A stretch of 64,000 nucleotides of DNA from Rhizophlyctis rosea. Taxonomy: Eukaryota > Chytridiomycota > Chytridiomycetes > Rhizophlyctidales > Rhizophlyctidaceae. The stretch's first letter is position 1, and each line of letters starts with the position of its first letter. Made by a program: the position numbers and the translations under genes. Shown here piece after piece: positions 35,640 to 46,800 of this stretch. The notes beneath the pieces were generated by a model that saw nothing but the letters and a program-made list of their open reading frames with translations, was not told where the DNA came from and made no database searches. The stretch is from positions 1 through 64,000 of the forward strand of contig JADGJC010000220.1 of assembly GCA_027596075.1 (NCBI GenBank), in the 5' to 3' direction.

Positions 35640-36870
35640 CCGTTATGCGTATGGCGTATCTGTCACACGTTCGTTGTTCATCCGCACGAAGAGGTAGACA
35701 AAGCAAAGGATAACAAAAACTGCGGAAAGCAAATTCTCTTTAGTACCCTTGTACTTTCGCCAGCGACCTCCGCGGCTAGCCCTACAGTAGGACCGTAAAT
35801 GGTAGCAGGACGTAGGACGGAAAACCTCAAAATAACGACGCTACACCTGGCGTTGACGAAAGAAAACCTGCCAACTGCAGATCTAACCATGGCCCCTTAC
35901 GCATACAAACACATACGCAAGTGTGCAGTCAGCACAGCACAGATGTTTCCTGCATCCACATTGTCCCAGCTATTTGGAATAGTGTCCCCAAAGTATATCC
36001 AAAGCCACCACCGCAAGGGTAGCTAACAAGAATGAAACCACTCAAGAAACTCAGCAGCCAGCGCCGCTTGAACTCCGCAAGGAAATCCAGACAATGCTCA
36101 TATAATATCCCCTTGACCCTTGGTATGAAATCTCTAATCTCCCCACGCAGATCCGTCAGGCTTTACTCACCTCCACTTTTGACGCCACTAACCAGTCGAA
36201 GGCCGGTCGCCATGGTGAACATTCCTTGGTGCTTCACATCCGGCCAAACTTGAGCGCAACTCGGCGCAGGAAAGGTTATAGTCGGTGTCGCACCACCCAA
36301 ATCGTTGCCACCACAACTCCTTTCCTGCAAGCATCGCATTGCACAATGCGATAACAAATCATACAGCTCATTAGCAAGGAAACCGGCCATCAACAAGCCC
36401 CCGAAACCCTGGTGACATACTTAGCATAGAATGAAATACCGGTGGTAAAGGGTGCTTGAACCAGCTAACGGGAACCGCAGTTTTCGTGGCAAGAAATCCG
36501 GTAATGATCAATATGCATCTGGTCAATGAATGGATCTTCGGCGGGGTTTCGCTGAGTACGCGCGGGTGTGCGCGGAAGATGCAGGTTAGCGATAGGGGGC
36601 CATGTAGGTCTCCGATGGTGCACATAAAGGGTTGTAGCCCTGTGAGGGGGTGGCGGTTTTGTTCAATGGTTGGTTGATGCATGTCGGTCTACAGTAGGGG
36701 GTCCTCTCTTGATGTAGGGAATCTCTTCCATAGTATGTTTTGTAAATTGGTGATGAATGGGTGGAGTAGGGGTAGACGTAGAAGAAAGATACTTGAAGAT
36801 TGGCGGTGGTGATGAGGGCTTTCAGTAGCAGGAAATGAGTGATACGGTTCGTATGCATCGCAGAAGATTG
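35640..36870 (-). pseudogene. Probable decayed membrane-protein gene
   Basis: Several minus-strand segments look coding but lie in clashing frames. They are a start with a hydrophobic leader (MHTNRITHFLLLKALITTAN, about 36858), HSLTRCILIITGFLATKTAV (about 36530), LMAGFLANELYDLLSHCAMR (about 36390), TMATGLRLVSGVKSGGE followed by TAA (about 36166), and then in that same frame LRGEIRDFIP and RRWLLSFLSGFILVSYPCGG (to about 35960). Splice sites that join them in phase are missing and one in-frame stop separates two good blocks. It reads as a lost polytopic protein. An intact gene with unusual introns cannot be ruled out. Confidence 0.4.
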
Positions 36871-38155
36871 TGCGGTTGGTGTACGATCGGCACTATTGGA
36901 ATGCATATATTGGTGGATGGTGTCCTATGAAGAAGGACCCGTTTGGGTGGTGAGAAGAGTGCGAAGAGTGCCCACGCGATTTCATTTGCTCCTTCAGACG
37001 CGTCAAATTACTTGCCCAAGCCACAGGACCCCGTTTCCCATCATCATCTCATTAGTTGTTGGCGTTCATGGAACTCAAAGACACGGCCAGCCAGTCTACA
37101 AATTCTAAACACATTTGTGTCAATGTCGTGGGCATATTGGGTTGATACCTATTATTGTGGAGATGTCCACTGGTACCTCATCCACTTTCGGTCCAATTTG
37201 CATGTGATAGTCGGCTTATGGGATGGCATGTTGTAGTCTAACAGTGGCATTGCAGGACCGAATTTCTGGTAATTGTCATAGATGGCGGAATCATTCATTC
37301 ATATGTATCGTTCCCTCATTTCATGCACATCTCCTTTTGAATCTTACTGATAACATCGCCTCGATGCCCCGCCAGATGGGGAACAGAGGATTGAGGCGTC
37401 CGGAGGTCCGAACCATGTGTCCGTTCCAGGCAGACATGAAGAATCCGGACCTCCCAAACTCGTTCATGGGGCTGTCAGGCGATGCATCCATGCCAGAGCA
37501 GGCAGACCGAAAACTGATGCAGCATTGATCGTTTTTGATGAAAAGCTCCAGGACGAGATTGGGCAGCACCATGAAGAAGGTTGTGAAGTTCGATATCAAC
37601 ATGGACTCGCAGGTCATGATTGATCGGGCCCTTTTCATCATAAGTAGACTAAGATCACTAGTTCCATTTTACAAAGCTCTACAGAGCGCAACACTCAGAA
37701 ATTGAGTGCACTAGCGCATTGCAAAGACAACATGCCATTCGCTTCTACTTCGCGTGCTGGTACATACCTCTATTCGAATGGAGTTGTTTGAATTTATGGA
37801 GTTTGAATATTCGAGCAGTTTGCATCCGAGTTGTATGTTTTTGTTTCGAACAGTTTGGAAACTCCTATTGCTGACCATAGCACAAAAGTTCACAGTCTCA
37901 CAGATAAGAACAAACACGTGTTTCTGTGATGACGTTTGGGATCTTCCAAGTTCCCATGGATCACAGGATTTGCCGAAACGCGTGATCGGTGGAAGATCTG
38001 GCTCCCGATAAAATAGTTAACTCAATTTCCACCCCACCCATTCCGGCCGCCCTTTCCCACAGTCTCAGTCGTTTCGCTCCTTCACTCTTCACCTCCCTCT
38101 CCTCATAGATACCCGTTGAGTAAATCATAGACCATCATAGCAACTGGAAAAGAAT
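36871..38155. other. Intergenic, no gene supported
   Basis: A minus-strand frame at 37641-37321 (MTCESMLISNFTTFFMVLPN) has a hydrophobic start but no homology I recognise, and it is not called. Confidence 0.4.
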
Positions 38156-39812
38156 ATGCACAATACACTATGCGAGGAGTGGGTCGATTTTCCATATGCC
38201 TACCGCGTTTTCCAAATCCCGCCGGAAACATCCAATCCCATTCAGTTCGATGCCCTTCTATCAATTGGAGACCCACCCGCTGACGCTGCTCTAGAGTCTT
38301 TACAACATTCGCTACCCTCCTGCCCAGTCCGTACGTTTGATGTGATTTTGGACCGATGTGCCGAAGGACGTGCTACGTTGGAGGAACAGGCTTTCATTGA
38401 GGAGGCAAAACATGTTCCTGAATGGGTTGATTGGGGAAAGATTCGGAAGGGACAGGAAGTATTTTGGAGGTATACCGCAAGCATGTGTGTGGTACTGTTG
38501 TATGGAGCACTTGCCGGTGAGTTAAAAGGAGGCTCGCACAATGCACGGTGCTGCTTGCATGCTCATTTGGATACCCTCGCTTGGCCCTTCATCTCAGGAG
38601 GGTTCGCCAACCCACGCGTCAATGATACACTCATATCAACCGGCTATTTTGCTGATCCAGTGAAAGTGAAAAGACGAATCTATGAGACGGCGCAGATGAT
38701 ATTTGACGCCGCAGATGCGGAAGGGGGCTCGCGACCTGGCAGTGAGGGATGGAAGTCCGTTATGAGGGTCAGGATGCTTCATGCATCCGTGAGGTTGCGA
38801 ATGCGCAGGAAGGGGTTGCGTCAAACGAATGAGAGTGGAGCAGTTGATAACAACATTGTTCCCATCAATCAGGCGGACATGGTAAACTTTGATCCAGACG
38901 CAAATATTGACGCGCGTGCTGACAGAATCAACAGATTGGAACAGCATTAGGATTCCAATGCTCTGTCATCATCGGACTCACGCGCATGTGGACTCGTTTG
39001 AGCACGGATGAGCTTGATGTAAGCTTCCATCTTGTCATTGACTTGTTGTTGGGTGACTGATTGCAAGGCTGACAAACACTGTCACCAGAACTACACTCAC
39101 CTCTGGAGATACATCGCATACCTTAGCGGAGTCCAAGATAAACATAACCCCATGGCATACGGATTCGCAGCCACATGTGCATGCCTTCGAGACTACTTGC
39201 GCATGTGTAAGTTTTCTAACCTTGGCCCTGTTATTGTGAGTTTCTCATGCTCATTGTAACTCGTTCAGACTTTAAGCCCGATCACACAAGCGCACGTCTT
39301 AGCGCCACCGTACTTTCACACGTAACCAAAACGGGGCCAAAGGACCCGACGTTGGGCGTGCCATTCGAATTGGGTGTAGCCATGACCAGGCGGATCATTG
39401 GACCTACGTTGGCAGACGCATTGAAGCTGCCACAGGTGGGGTGGAAAGCGCGGGCCAGAACTATCTACGTTTTCTTTTTGCTGTGGCTGTGGGGTGCTCT
39501 GGCATGTGTACCGGTGTTGGGAGAGAAGCTCATCAGAAGGAGGAAGAGAGTTTTGGTAAGGGTTACTTCTGATTGTTGGCGAGTGCATACCGTACTGCCA
39601 CACTGATATACATTCACTTGCATCAGCCTCAAATCCTGGGAAGGTTCACAGGACGAACCAGGTATGAACCTCCAACTGTCAACCCCATCAAAACCGATCA
39701 TGCCAAGGCACCAAGGAGCACGGCGTCGGGAAGTCTTGTTTCGTGGAAGTTGGCTTCAGTTTTGATTGGAGTAGTTGCTGCTTCTGCTGCGGTGCTTAGT
39801 TGCTGGTCTTGA
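38156..39812 (+). CDS. DUF2236 / mpaB-Lcp-like oxygenase family, membrane-bound
   Basis: Five exons: 38156-38881, 38935-39018, 39089-39206, 39269-39555, 39627-39812; phases close to 466 aa. DUF2236 includes latex-clearing protein (Lcp) and the fungal ER-bound oxygenase MpaB, heme-using or cryptic oxygenases. Matching stretches are VDWGKIRKGQEVFWRYTASM, LISTGYFADPVKVKRRIYET, MRVRMLHASVRLRM, IVPINQADM and HLWRYIAYLSGV. Near the C-terminus two hydrophobic helices (VFFLLWLWGALACVPVLG and LASVLIGVVAASAAVLSCW) suggest ER or other membrane anchoring. The substrate is unknown. The first intron is only 53 bp. Confidence 0.82.
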
Positions 39813-40688
39813 ACATGAATGGTCTCATTGTGGTAGTTTCTATGAATCAAAGTAACAAAAGTGCATTGTTAACTTCAAATGTTGCTGGGGCTCTCGAATT
39901 GGGATGTCAGCACTTCTTTTCGAGTGGAAAGCAGGGAAAGCTAGAAGCATTGGTAGGATTGAACCATGTGAGGCTGCGAGCCGTCTTATACTTCAGTCTC
40001 CTTACATTGTTTACATCATAAACAATGGGTAAGTTCCGTTGATTGGGTGAGACAGGACACGGCTGCCACGTCCCTGACACCCCCTGCACCACCGCGATCC
40101 ACTACACCTCCATCCAACTTCTGGGTCTGTTGCCTCTGGGAAAGGTTGGAGCTGCTTTCCAGGCCATATGTCGCGGAATTCTGAACCTGTCCTCTCGCGG
40201 ATAGTTATTGAGCCCGCTATCTTATGAGTTCTGACACCGCGCAAACGTATACAGATGTCACTCTGGAGAACAATTTGGCACGATGATCTTTCAAAATGTC
40301 CGCTTTGTCAACGGAAACATGCTGTCCCTGCAAAAGCCTGTTCAATATGTTGTGACACAAAGCGGCCTCCAATGTCCATCCTCCTCGTTTGAGTCTCTCG
40401 CCACTTCTGCCAGCTTCCACTTCTTGCTGACAAGTCAACGTAACTCCTCCTGGCTGTAAGATACCCTGTAACGTGCTATCGGCGGTGGAGTTTATCATAT
40501 TCCGCGGAAGCAGAACGTCTCGATGTTGTCGACGTCCGCCAGTCCATATTGAGCCTTTGAAGTGGCTAACATTCTGCCTCACTGGTTTGTGACAATTTGC
40601 CTATTTTCTGAGCACATGAGTTGCACAACTCTAAATGGTTCAAAACAGACATGCGCATATATTATCTTCAGACAAAAGTTATCAAACC
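39813..40688. other. Intergenic
   Basis: No coding signature. TAGGATTGAACCATG at about 39954 resembles a tRNA T-arm but the flanks do not pair. Confidence 0.4.
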
Positions 40689-41689
40689 ATGGGCGCAGCA
40701 CAAAGTCTGGAATGTGGTGCCTCCAATGGCAGTCTGGACGCCGATATCGCTGGTGCGGGGATTCGATACGGCATATATCTTGAAACGCTCGCCATTCTCG
40801 TCATGCTCCACCTGAAGTTTGACGGCGTGATCGAAGAATACAAATCCTGCTGTATCCTTTTCGCAACCATGCTCATCGGCCTTACCATCTCCATCATCCG
40901 AGGCGACACCGCCGTCAGTAACTTTGCCTTCTGGACTTCCTTCCTCACTACCGCTACCTTATGCTTCGTTTTGAGCAATCCTGCACTGCATTCTGCTAGG
41001 CATATGGGGGATAGAGCTATCAGATATTTGAAGAACGCGTTGGCGTTTGCCTTTGCGATTTTGTATGCGATTGGGTTCTATCAGTTGGATCTTCCGTTTT
41101 GGTATAGAGTTACGGCGTTGACGGTTATGGCGTGTTGGCTTGTTGGTGGATTGTGGTGTGGTATGTAGCGGCGAGATTGAAACCCAGATTGGATGTTGGG
41201 CAGAGGAGGGAACATTGCACCCATCCCTCACATGGGACACATGCTGGGGGATTCGGCGGAGAGGGAGATTGGGTGGGTTTATCTCGTGCTGCAAAAGTGA
41301 GGAAGCAATTCCGTCGGATATGGCATTATATAGCACCGATTGTACTGATGGTTGGGGCGGAGTTCATGGCCCAGAGGGCAGATCCAGAGGCAGCGTTCTG
41401 TTTGTTCAGGTCCGGGCAGATTATGGCGCTATTGGTAGGACTGTGGCCATGGGGTCGGCTGGCGTATTATTACGGCGTTGTGAGGAAAAGGAGTAGGAGG
41501 GAGGAATATTGCGATGTATGTGAGTTGGAGGCTGCCAACATTGGCAGTGGGAGTGTGGGATCTTTGAACGTTACATCAGGTTCTGTGACGCAATCCAAGG
41601 GCCGAGGAAGGGCACGGTCAGCGTCTTTACCAGGGGGAATCGGATTGTCAGTTAGCGTGGTTGGCACCAAAAGACATAGTGGTTCGTAG
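40689..41689 (+). CDS. Uncharacterised seven-helix membrane protein
   Basis: Modelled as two exons, 40689-41160 (GTATGT donor) and 41262-41689; 299 aa. Helices: IYLETLAILVMLHLKF; CCILFATMLIGLTISII; FWTSFLTTATLCFVL; ALAFAFAILYAIGFY; VTALTVMACWLVGGLW; YIAPIVLMVGAEFM; SGQIMALLVGLWPWG. A charged Ser/Gly tail of about 65 residues follows. MGAAQS at the start looks like an N-myristoylation site; another in-frame ATG lies at 40635. Seven helices with a cytosolic tail recall a receptor, but no GPCR family signature is visible. The intron acceptor (GGCGGAG) is weak. The alternative is a frameshift near 41158, because the frame across the proposed intron stays open. Confidence 0.6.
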
Positions 41690-41937
41690 AAGCAACGTAG
41701 ATATCGATGTACATATTCGCCCTCCGACTTTCTCATAACCCCCTCAGTCCATCACGACATTCCGTTGGTACACAAATCTGAACTTTATCAAGAAGCCTCA
41801 CACTTTGGGTCCACATTTGTCAACATGGACGTCAAAAGGAATATTCATACATTCGTATGTGACATATGTGTCATAAATGGCATATTTAATACAAAAGGTA
41901 TACATGGTTCAAGGAAGTCCAGGCTTTATGTTTTGCC

Positions 41938-42913
41938 TCATTCCTGCTCCTCCTCTAGGGAAACATCACCGTACATAGGCAACAACCCCTCCTTCTCATC
42001 AGTCAGTGTATCCACACTTCTTGTGCGAACAATCACGTCCACGCTTTTCGTCATCCCGGGCTCTCCACCTTTTGGTGAGTCATCGTTTTCGTTACGGAGG
42101 AGTTGATGGCCCCTTACTGAGCGGACTCTCCAGAGTTTGTAAAGCGTCACCAAGAGCACGAGTGTCATGACGACTAACATGCTGCAGGCTATAACGAGGG
42201 TTATACGGATTTGGAGGTCGATGCTGCTGGTGTTCGAAGATGGGGCGTCATTCATTTTGAAGGAGGAGGCGGAGTCTAATGATGTTGAAATCGGTGTCGA
42301 TGTGGTCATCATGGTAACGATGGTGGACGCAGTGGTTGTGGTAGAGGTAACGGGCGGATATACGGCTGCTGTTGTGGTCGTTGTGGCTGCTCTGGTCAAA
42401 GTTGGCAGGGCAGAAGTCGTAGTGATCCGTGGAGCAGTAATCGGTGTCATCACGGTGGGTGTAATGATCCATGACAACCCATTGCACCCCGTGCTGAATA
42501 AATACCAGGCGGGCCTTGCGGCAAACTGGCCTTGTCGAGAGTCCTTCATGGGAAGCTGTATTCCACGGATGGTCCCGCCCGACTGTTGAATGAAGACGCC
42601 GAGTTCGCCGTTTGTGTTTTTGCGAAGGTTAGGTAAAATGACTTCGACGCCCGCAATGTTGAAGGCTGTAACGTCGTTCCGTACACGAATGTCCTGGCAG
42701 GTCGTCCCGTCTGTTGATTTCCAAGTCTGGTATTTTGAAATATGCAAATTGTCCGCTGTCAGTACACGTCAAGAAAACGGAAAGTAATGAAATGTCTTTA
42801 CCAAATCGTATGTCGTATCCGCACAAACTCCACTGAGAGTTGAGATCTGTGTGAACCACGTCTTCTCGCGCTCTGGAGAAACAAGCTGACCCTTGACAGT
42901 TCTCGGATAGCAT
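41938..42913 (-). CDS. Single-pass surface protein with mucin-like stalk
   Basis: Two exons, 42913-42802 and 42755-41938, give 309 aa from MLSENCQGSACF. About 125 residues of Cys-containing ectodomain (CQGSAC, WSLCGYDI, TTCQDIRV, STGCNG) lead to a Thr/Ser-rich stalk (TTTTTAAVYPP, TSTTTTASTIV) expected to be O-glycosylated. One helix follows (ITLVIACSMLVVMTLVLLVT), then a 65-residue cytosolic tail with LLRNENDDSPKGGEPG. The Cys pattern implies secretion, but no signal peptide is present at this ATG. The frame stays open upstream for about 25 codons, so a short 5' exon encoding the signal is likely missing from the model. Family unknown. Confidence 0.62.
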
Positions 42914-43803
42914 TGCAGAGTAGGTGCGTATTGGCGATTTCCGGATTGCATTTTCCGTAGGAGGTTGAGGATGATGACAAGAAATCAGTCGAGAACCTTT
43001 TCCTTCAGACCCTTTCGCGAGTCGTTCGGTTTTATACCGTTCGTGGCAAAGCGTTGGATAGACTTGTCTTCATAGCCAAGAAATACGGAACCTGGTAAAC
43101 ATTCGAAAATGTCATTGCCGGAGGGGGCTGCACATTCTCGCAATGGTGGAAGAACACCCTTGGCTGGTAAAAAGGTGTGTGGCGCAGGAATGCTGATCCA
43201 ACTGCTGATAGAATATCCAAGAGTCCACATGTCGGTCAGCCAGGGCAGGGTCCTACAATTTAACTAATTTAAAGACCCGTTTTAAAAGTTTTGCGTTGCA
43301 TTGGAGGGATGCTCACCTTCCACTGCCTCGGGCCAGCTACCATTGACAGCAGCTACTCAAAAACATCTTTAAGGCAGACTTCGCGATGATGTATGAGACA
43401 GGCAGAGGCTGGCAGATTCGGCATTCAAGAAGGGGTGGTTGAGTACCTGGCTGTTGATTTGGAATGTAGTGTTCATATAATCTCATGCATCGCTTGGAGT
43501 GCACAACAGAGACATGGGGAAGAAAGTAGTTGTCAAGCGATGAACACATTACAGAAGCATTAGCATGAGGCACTTTGGGCGTAAAGACAATGAGTCATTT
43601 ATTCCGGGCCTGTCGACCCGCTGCTCACATTCATTCGGGCCCATCCTGAAGCCGGCACCCTTGACGAGGCGTCAGTATGTTGAAGCATATGCAATAATAC
43701 AAGGATCATTATATTCAATGATGTATGGCCACTTGGACCTAAAAGGGTGCAATATACAATATACATTTAAAATCACACTCCTCACTCAAACACTATTAAT
43801 CAA
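42914..43803. other. Intergenic / undetected 5' exon
   Basis: May hold the first exon of the stalk protein gene. A minus-strand frame at 43230-42985 starting MWTLGYSISSW is not supported as a gene. Confidence 0.35.
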
Positions 43804-46800
43804 CTATGTAGGGGACTTCGTCCGGTCCACCGGAGCCTCGGTGTCACCTTTCAGAGTATCACCCCGATCTATTTCTTTTAGGAACTCGGAACTTCCCTTG
43901 TTGACTGAGGAGTTGAGCATGTTGGTGTTTAACCCGACTTTCCGTTCAATGGATGTGTGGATATCTTCTGCAGCCCACACGTCAAATGCGATGAGAAGTT
44001 TTGGAATGGCAAACACAAGTGTCGATGCCACTGAAGCTACAAAGGTCCCCAGGGCAATGAGTAAAAACAGTGCTTCCGGCGCTTCGACGATCAGCGTTAC
44101 GGGAACGATTACAAGCGACATCAGGATGATAAGCACCGTTGCGGCTATTGTAAACGTATTCTCATTGTAACCTGTATGATGCTGCGTGAGTATCTCGACG
44201 CACTTGGCCACAGTGTCATACACATACTTGAGACAACTCTTCGGGTCCGCCAAGACAGAATGCCCGTCAAGAGGATGATGAGTGCATTGTACGCGTAATA
44301 CAAATATGTTGCAACATTGGACGCTGCGGGGCAATCGACCTGCTCCAAAATGATGCTATGTGCGGGAAAGGGAGTCCTTCGAATTCCTTTGTCGTCTCCA
44401 GCACGGAATTGATATAGCTGGGCGACAGCAAGTGATCAACAATTGAAATGGAGATGGTCCTCCAGGAAGAATGATAAAACGCGGTCTCACCACGTTGTTA
44501 CTTACCAAGGAAATGAATATATTCGGTATTACCAACAAGACGATCAGCGAGATGAGTTTTGCATCGCTGAATGCTTTAGGAATGCCGGGATGGCGGAAGA
44601 TGGTGTCGATGCGGTACGTCTTCATTCCTAGTGATCCCAATGTGGTTGAAAAGCCAACCGAAAACGCCCAATCTATTCGAAAGATGAGAATAATCGTCAA
44701 CGTTGAGCTGCAAATGTGACAACGCACATGTTCCAAAGCATTCCTTCCACGTTATATTATTCACATCGCCAACCCGCAGCACCACTGAAAGTAACGTCAG
44801 GACGGCTCCTGTTGTATGATCAGTCAGTATAATAGCCTTTGATCTTGCGGTTCGTACAAATGTGAATGAAGACGAACCGAACATGATCAGCAGACTGGGA
44901 ATCAGCGAAGCTGCCCGTATGACAGGTGCATCGCGCTTCCAAATAAACAGTGCCATCAAAATGAACTGAAGAACACCACCAATACAACACAAGACCACCA
45001 TAGTTCTTCCCGTCACGGATTTTTTGCTGATTCCCCTCGAGGGGAGATAATCAATGATGGGAGAAGGTAAACTGTCAGCATCGGCAAGTTTGATATCAGT
45101 CCGGCAAACAGTTTCCTGAGTAAAAATAATTTGGTCAACATTGAAATAGAAGCGGGCGCATCGATGGCAACAGTACAAACTTACGATGTCGTTCCGCCAG
45201 CTGAACGAAACAGAAGCCTGATTGGTAAAGGGATTATTCACCGTCGTGACGTTCCATTGCGCCGAAGTGCATGGCGGGCGTGTTGCATAGTTCACAATCT
45301 TGCATACACGATCAATGGCTTGAGTGGCATTGATTTGGTCTTTCTGCACACAAGACAAGCCCACGATTGAATCAAAGATGCTATCGATTGGTTACAAGAA
45401 CTGGAACCAACTCCACAAAATGACATTACCTTCCATATAAGCTCACTCGTCACCGTCGCCTAGATGTGCTGAAAGTCAGGAGGTACCATTTCAGATATTG
45501 CAAAGCCGAGGTGGTAAATACGTACGATAGGATCATACTGGCCCGTGTAGAAGTGGCTAGCATGTTGCGGGGATGGGTACCCAGGGAACACTCCGTGTGC
45601 TGTAAGGCGTAGGTATCCATCAGACCGCCGTATATGATGGGCTTACTCTGGGAACCCACCAAGACTTACAAAAGTATTTCTGCCAGAAAGACTTAGCTCC
45701 CGCCTGATATTCGGAAGTAAACTCGGTAGACGTCCATGCCGATATGCCCCCTTGATTTGAGTAGGAGACGGGCGCATTGACTTGTAGGTCCTCGTTCTGC
45801 ACAATGGCTCCCATCAAAGCGTCCCATGCAATATTGGGATCGCGACTGATGTAAGGTATGCCTATCAAAGCCGCGGAAAGCTTGGCTGGTGTGGGTGAGT
45901 AGATGAATATGCAATCGGTCGCAGAACAATAAGATAGGTCAAATGCTGAAATCAGTCCAACTGTTAGCGACTTCTTCAGCATGCATGTTCCGCCCGGCTC
46001 ACCTGTGGGGTTCCAAGAATTATTTCCCCATCCCGGATGATTCAGAGTGGGGCCCGGCTGATCCCAGGGCGTTTTCCAATTGATGGGCTGTTGTTGCCAT
46101 TCGTGAAAAGCTGTTGCATTGGCAGGGGTGCGGCGATTGAGTAATCCTGGGCGAGAAAGATAATACAATCTAGCATGGTCTCAGCCCATGAACCATTGAT
46201 GGCATATCGAAGTAATCAATCGTCACGCACAAAGTTTTATTCCATGCGTCGATACTATTGTCATCGAACCCGCACCGGCCGGAGGCATCATATAGGGTAT
46301 CTGAGCCTTAATCAGATTGCTGAAAAGCAATTTGACATAGTAAGCGGCGCAGGTGCTTACCTCCATAATGCATCCCAGAAAACGCTTGCAACTCCGTTTC
46401 CGCCTGGAACCCAGCCGGCATTGTGAAGAGCCCTCGCAGCGCTGTACCTATATCTTCAATCCACAGGAAGGACCCACCAATTGCAAGGAACATGGCACCT
46501 ACAGAAATCCGTATACAATATTTCTAAATACTCAGTAAACTTGGCCATATTCCACCCTTTCCACCACGCAGTCCCCCACTCGGTGGCGGGAGGGGGAAGC
46601 TTCAATCCAGCGTTGGTCAGTGTATTGGATTTCAACCGCCTGTCTCATGAATCAGATGCCATTCTTATGCTCGCAATATCGCAGCCACGTACCATGCGAC
46701 GCCCTTGATCCAGGCGGGTAAAGCGTATTGGACTCCCGAATATGTCACTAAAGTAAGAGCACTGCCTAGCATCTACGGAATGCGGATTAATGACAGTGTT

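Noticed and set aside
39940..39990. tRNA T-arm-like GGTTCAATCC on the minus strand
   Set aside because: Stem does not pair and no A-box or anticodon arm lies at the right distance.
42985..43230. Minus-strand frame starting MWTLGYSISSW, recalling kinase subdomain IX (DMWSLG)
   Set aside because: No other kinase motif lies upstream or downstream in any frame; a chance resemblance.
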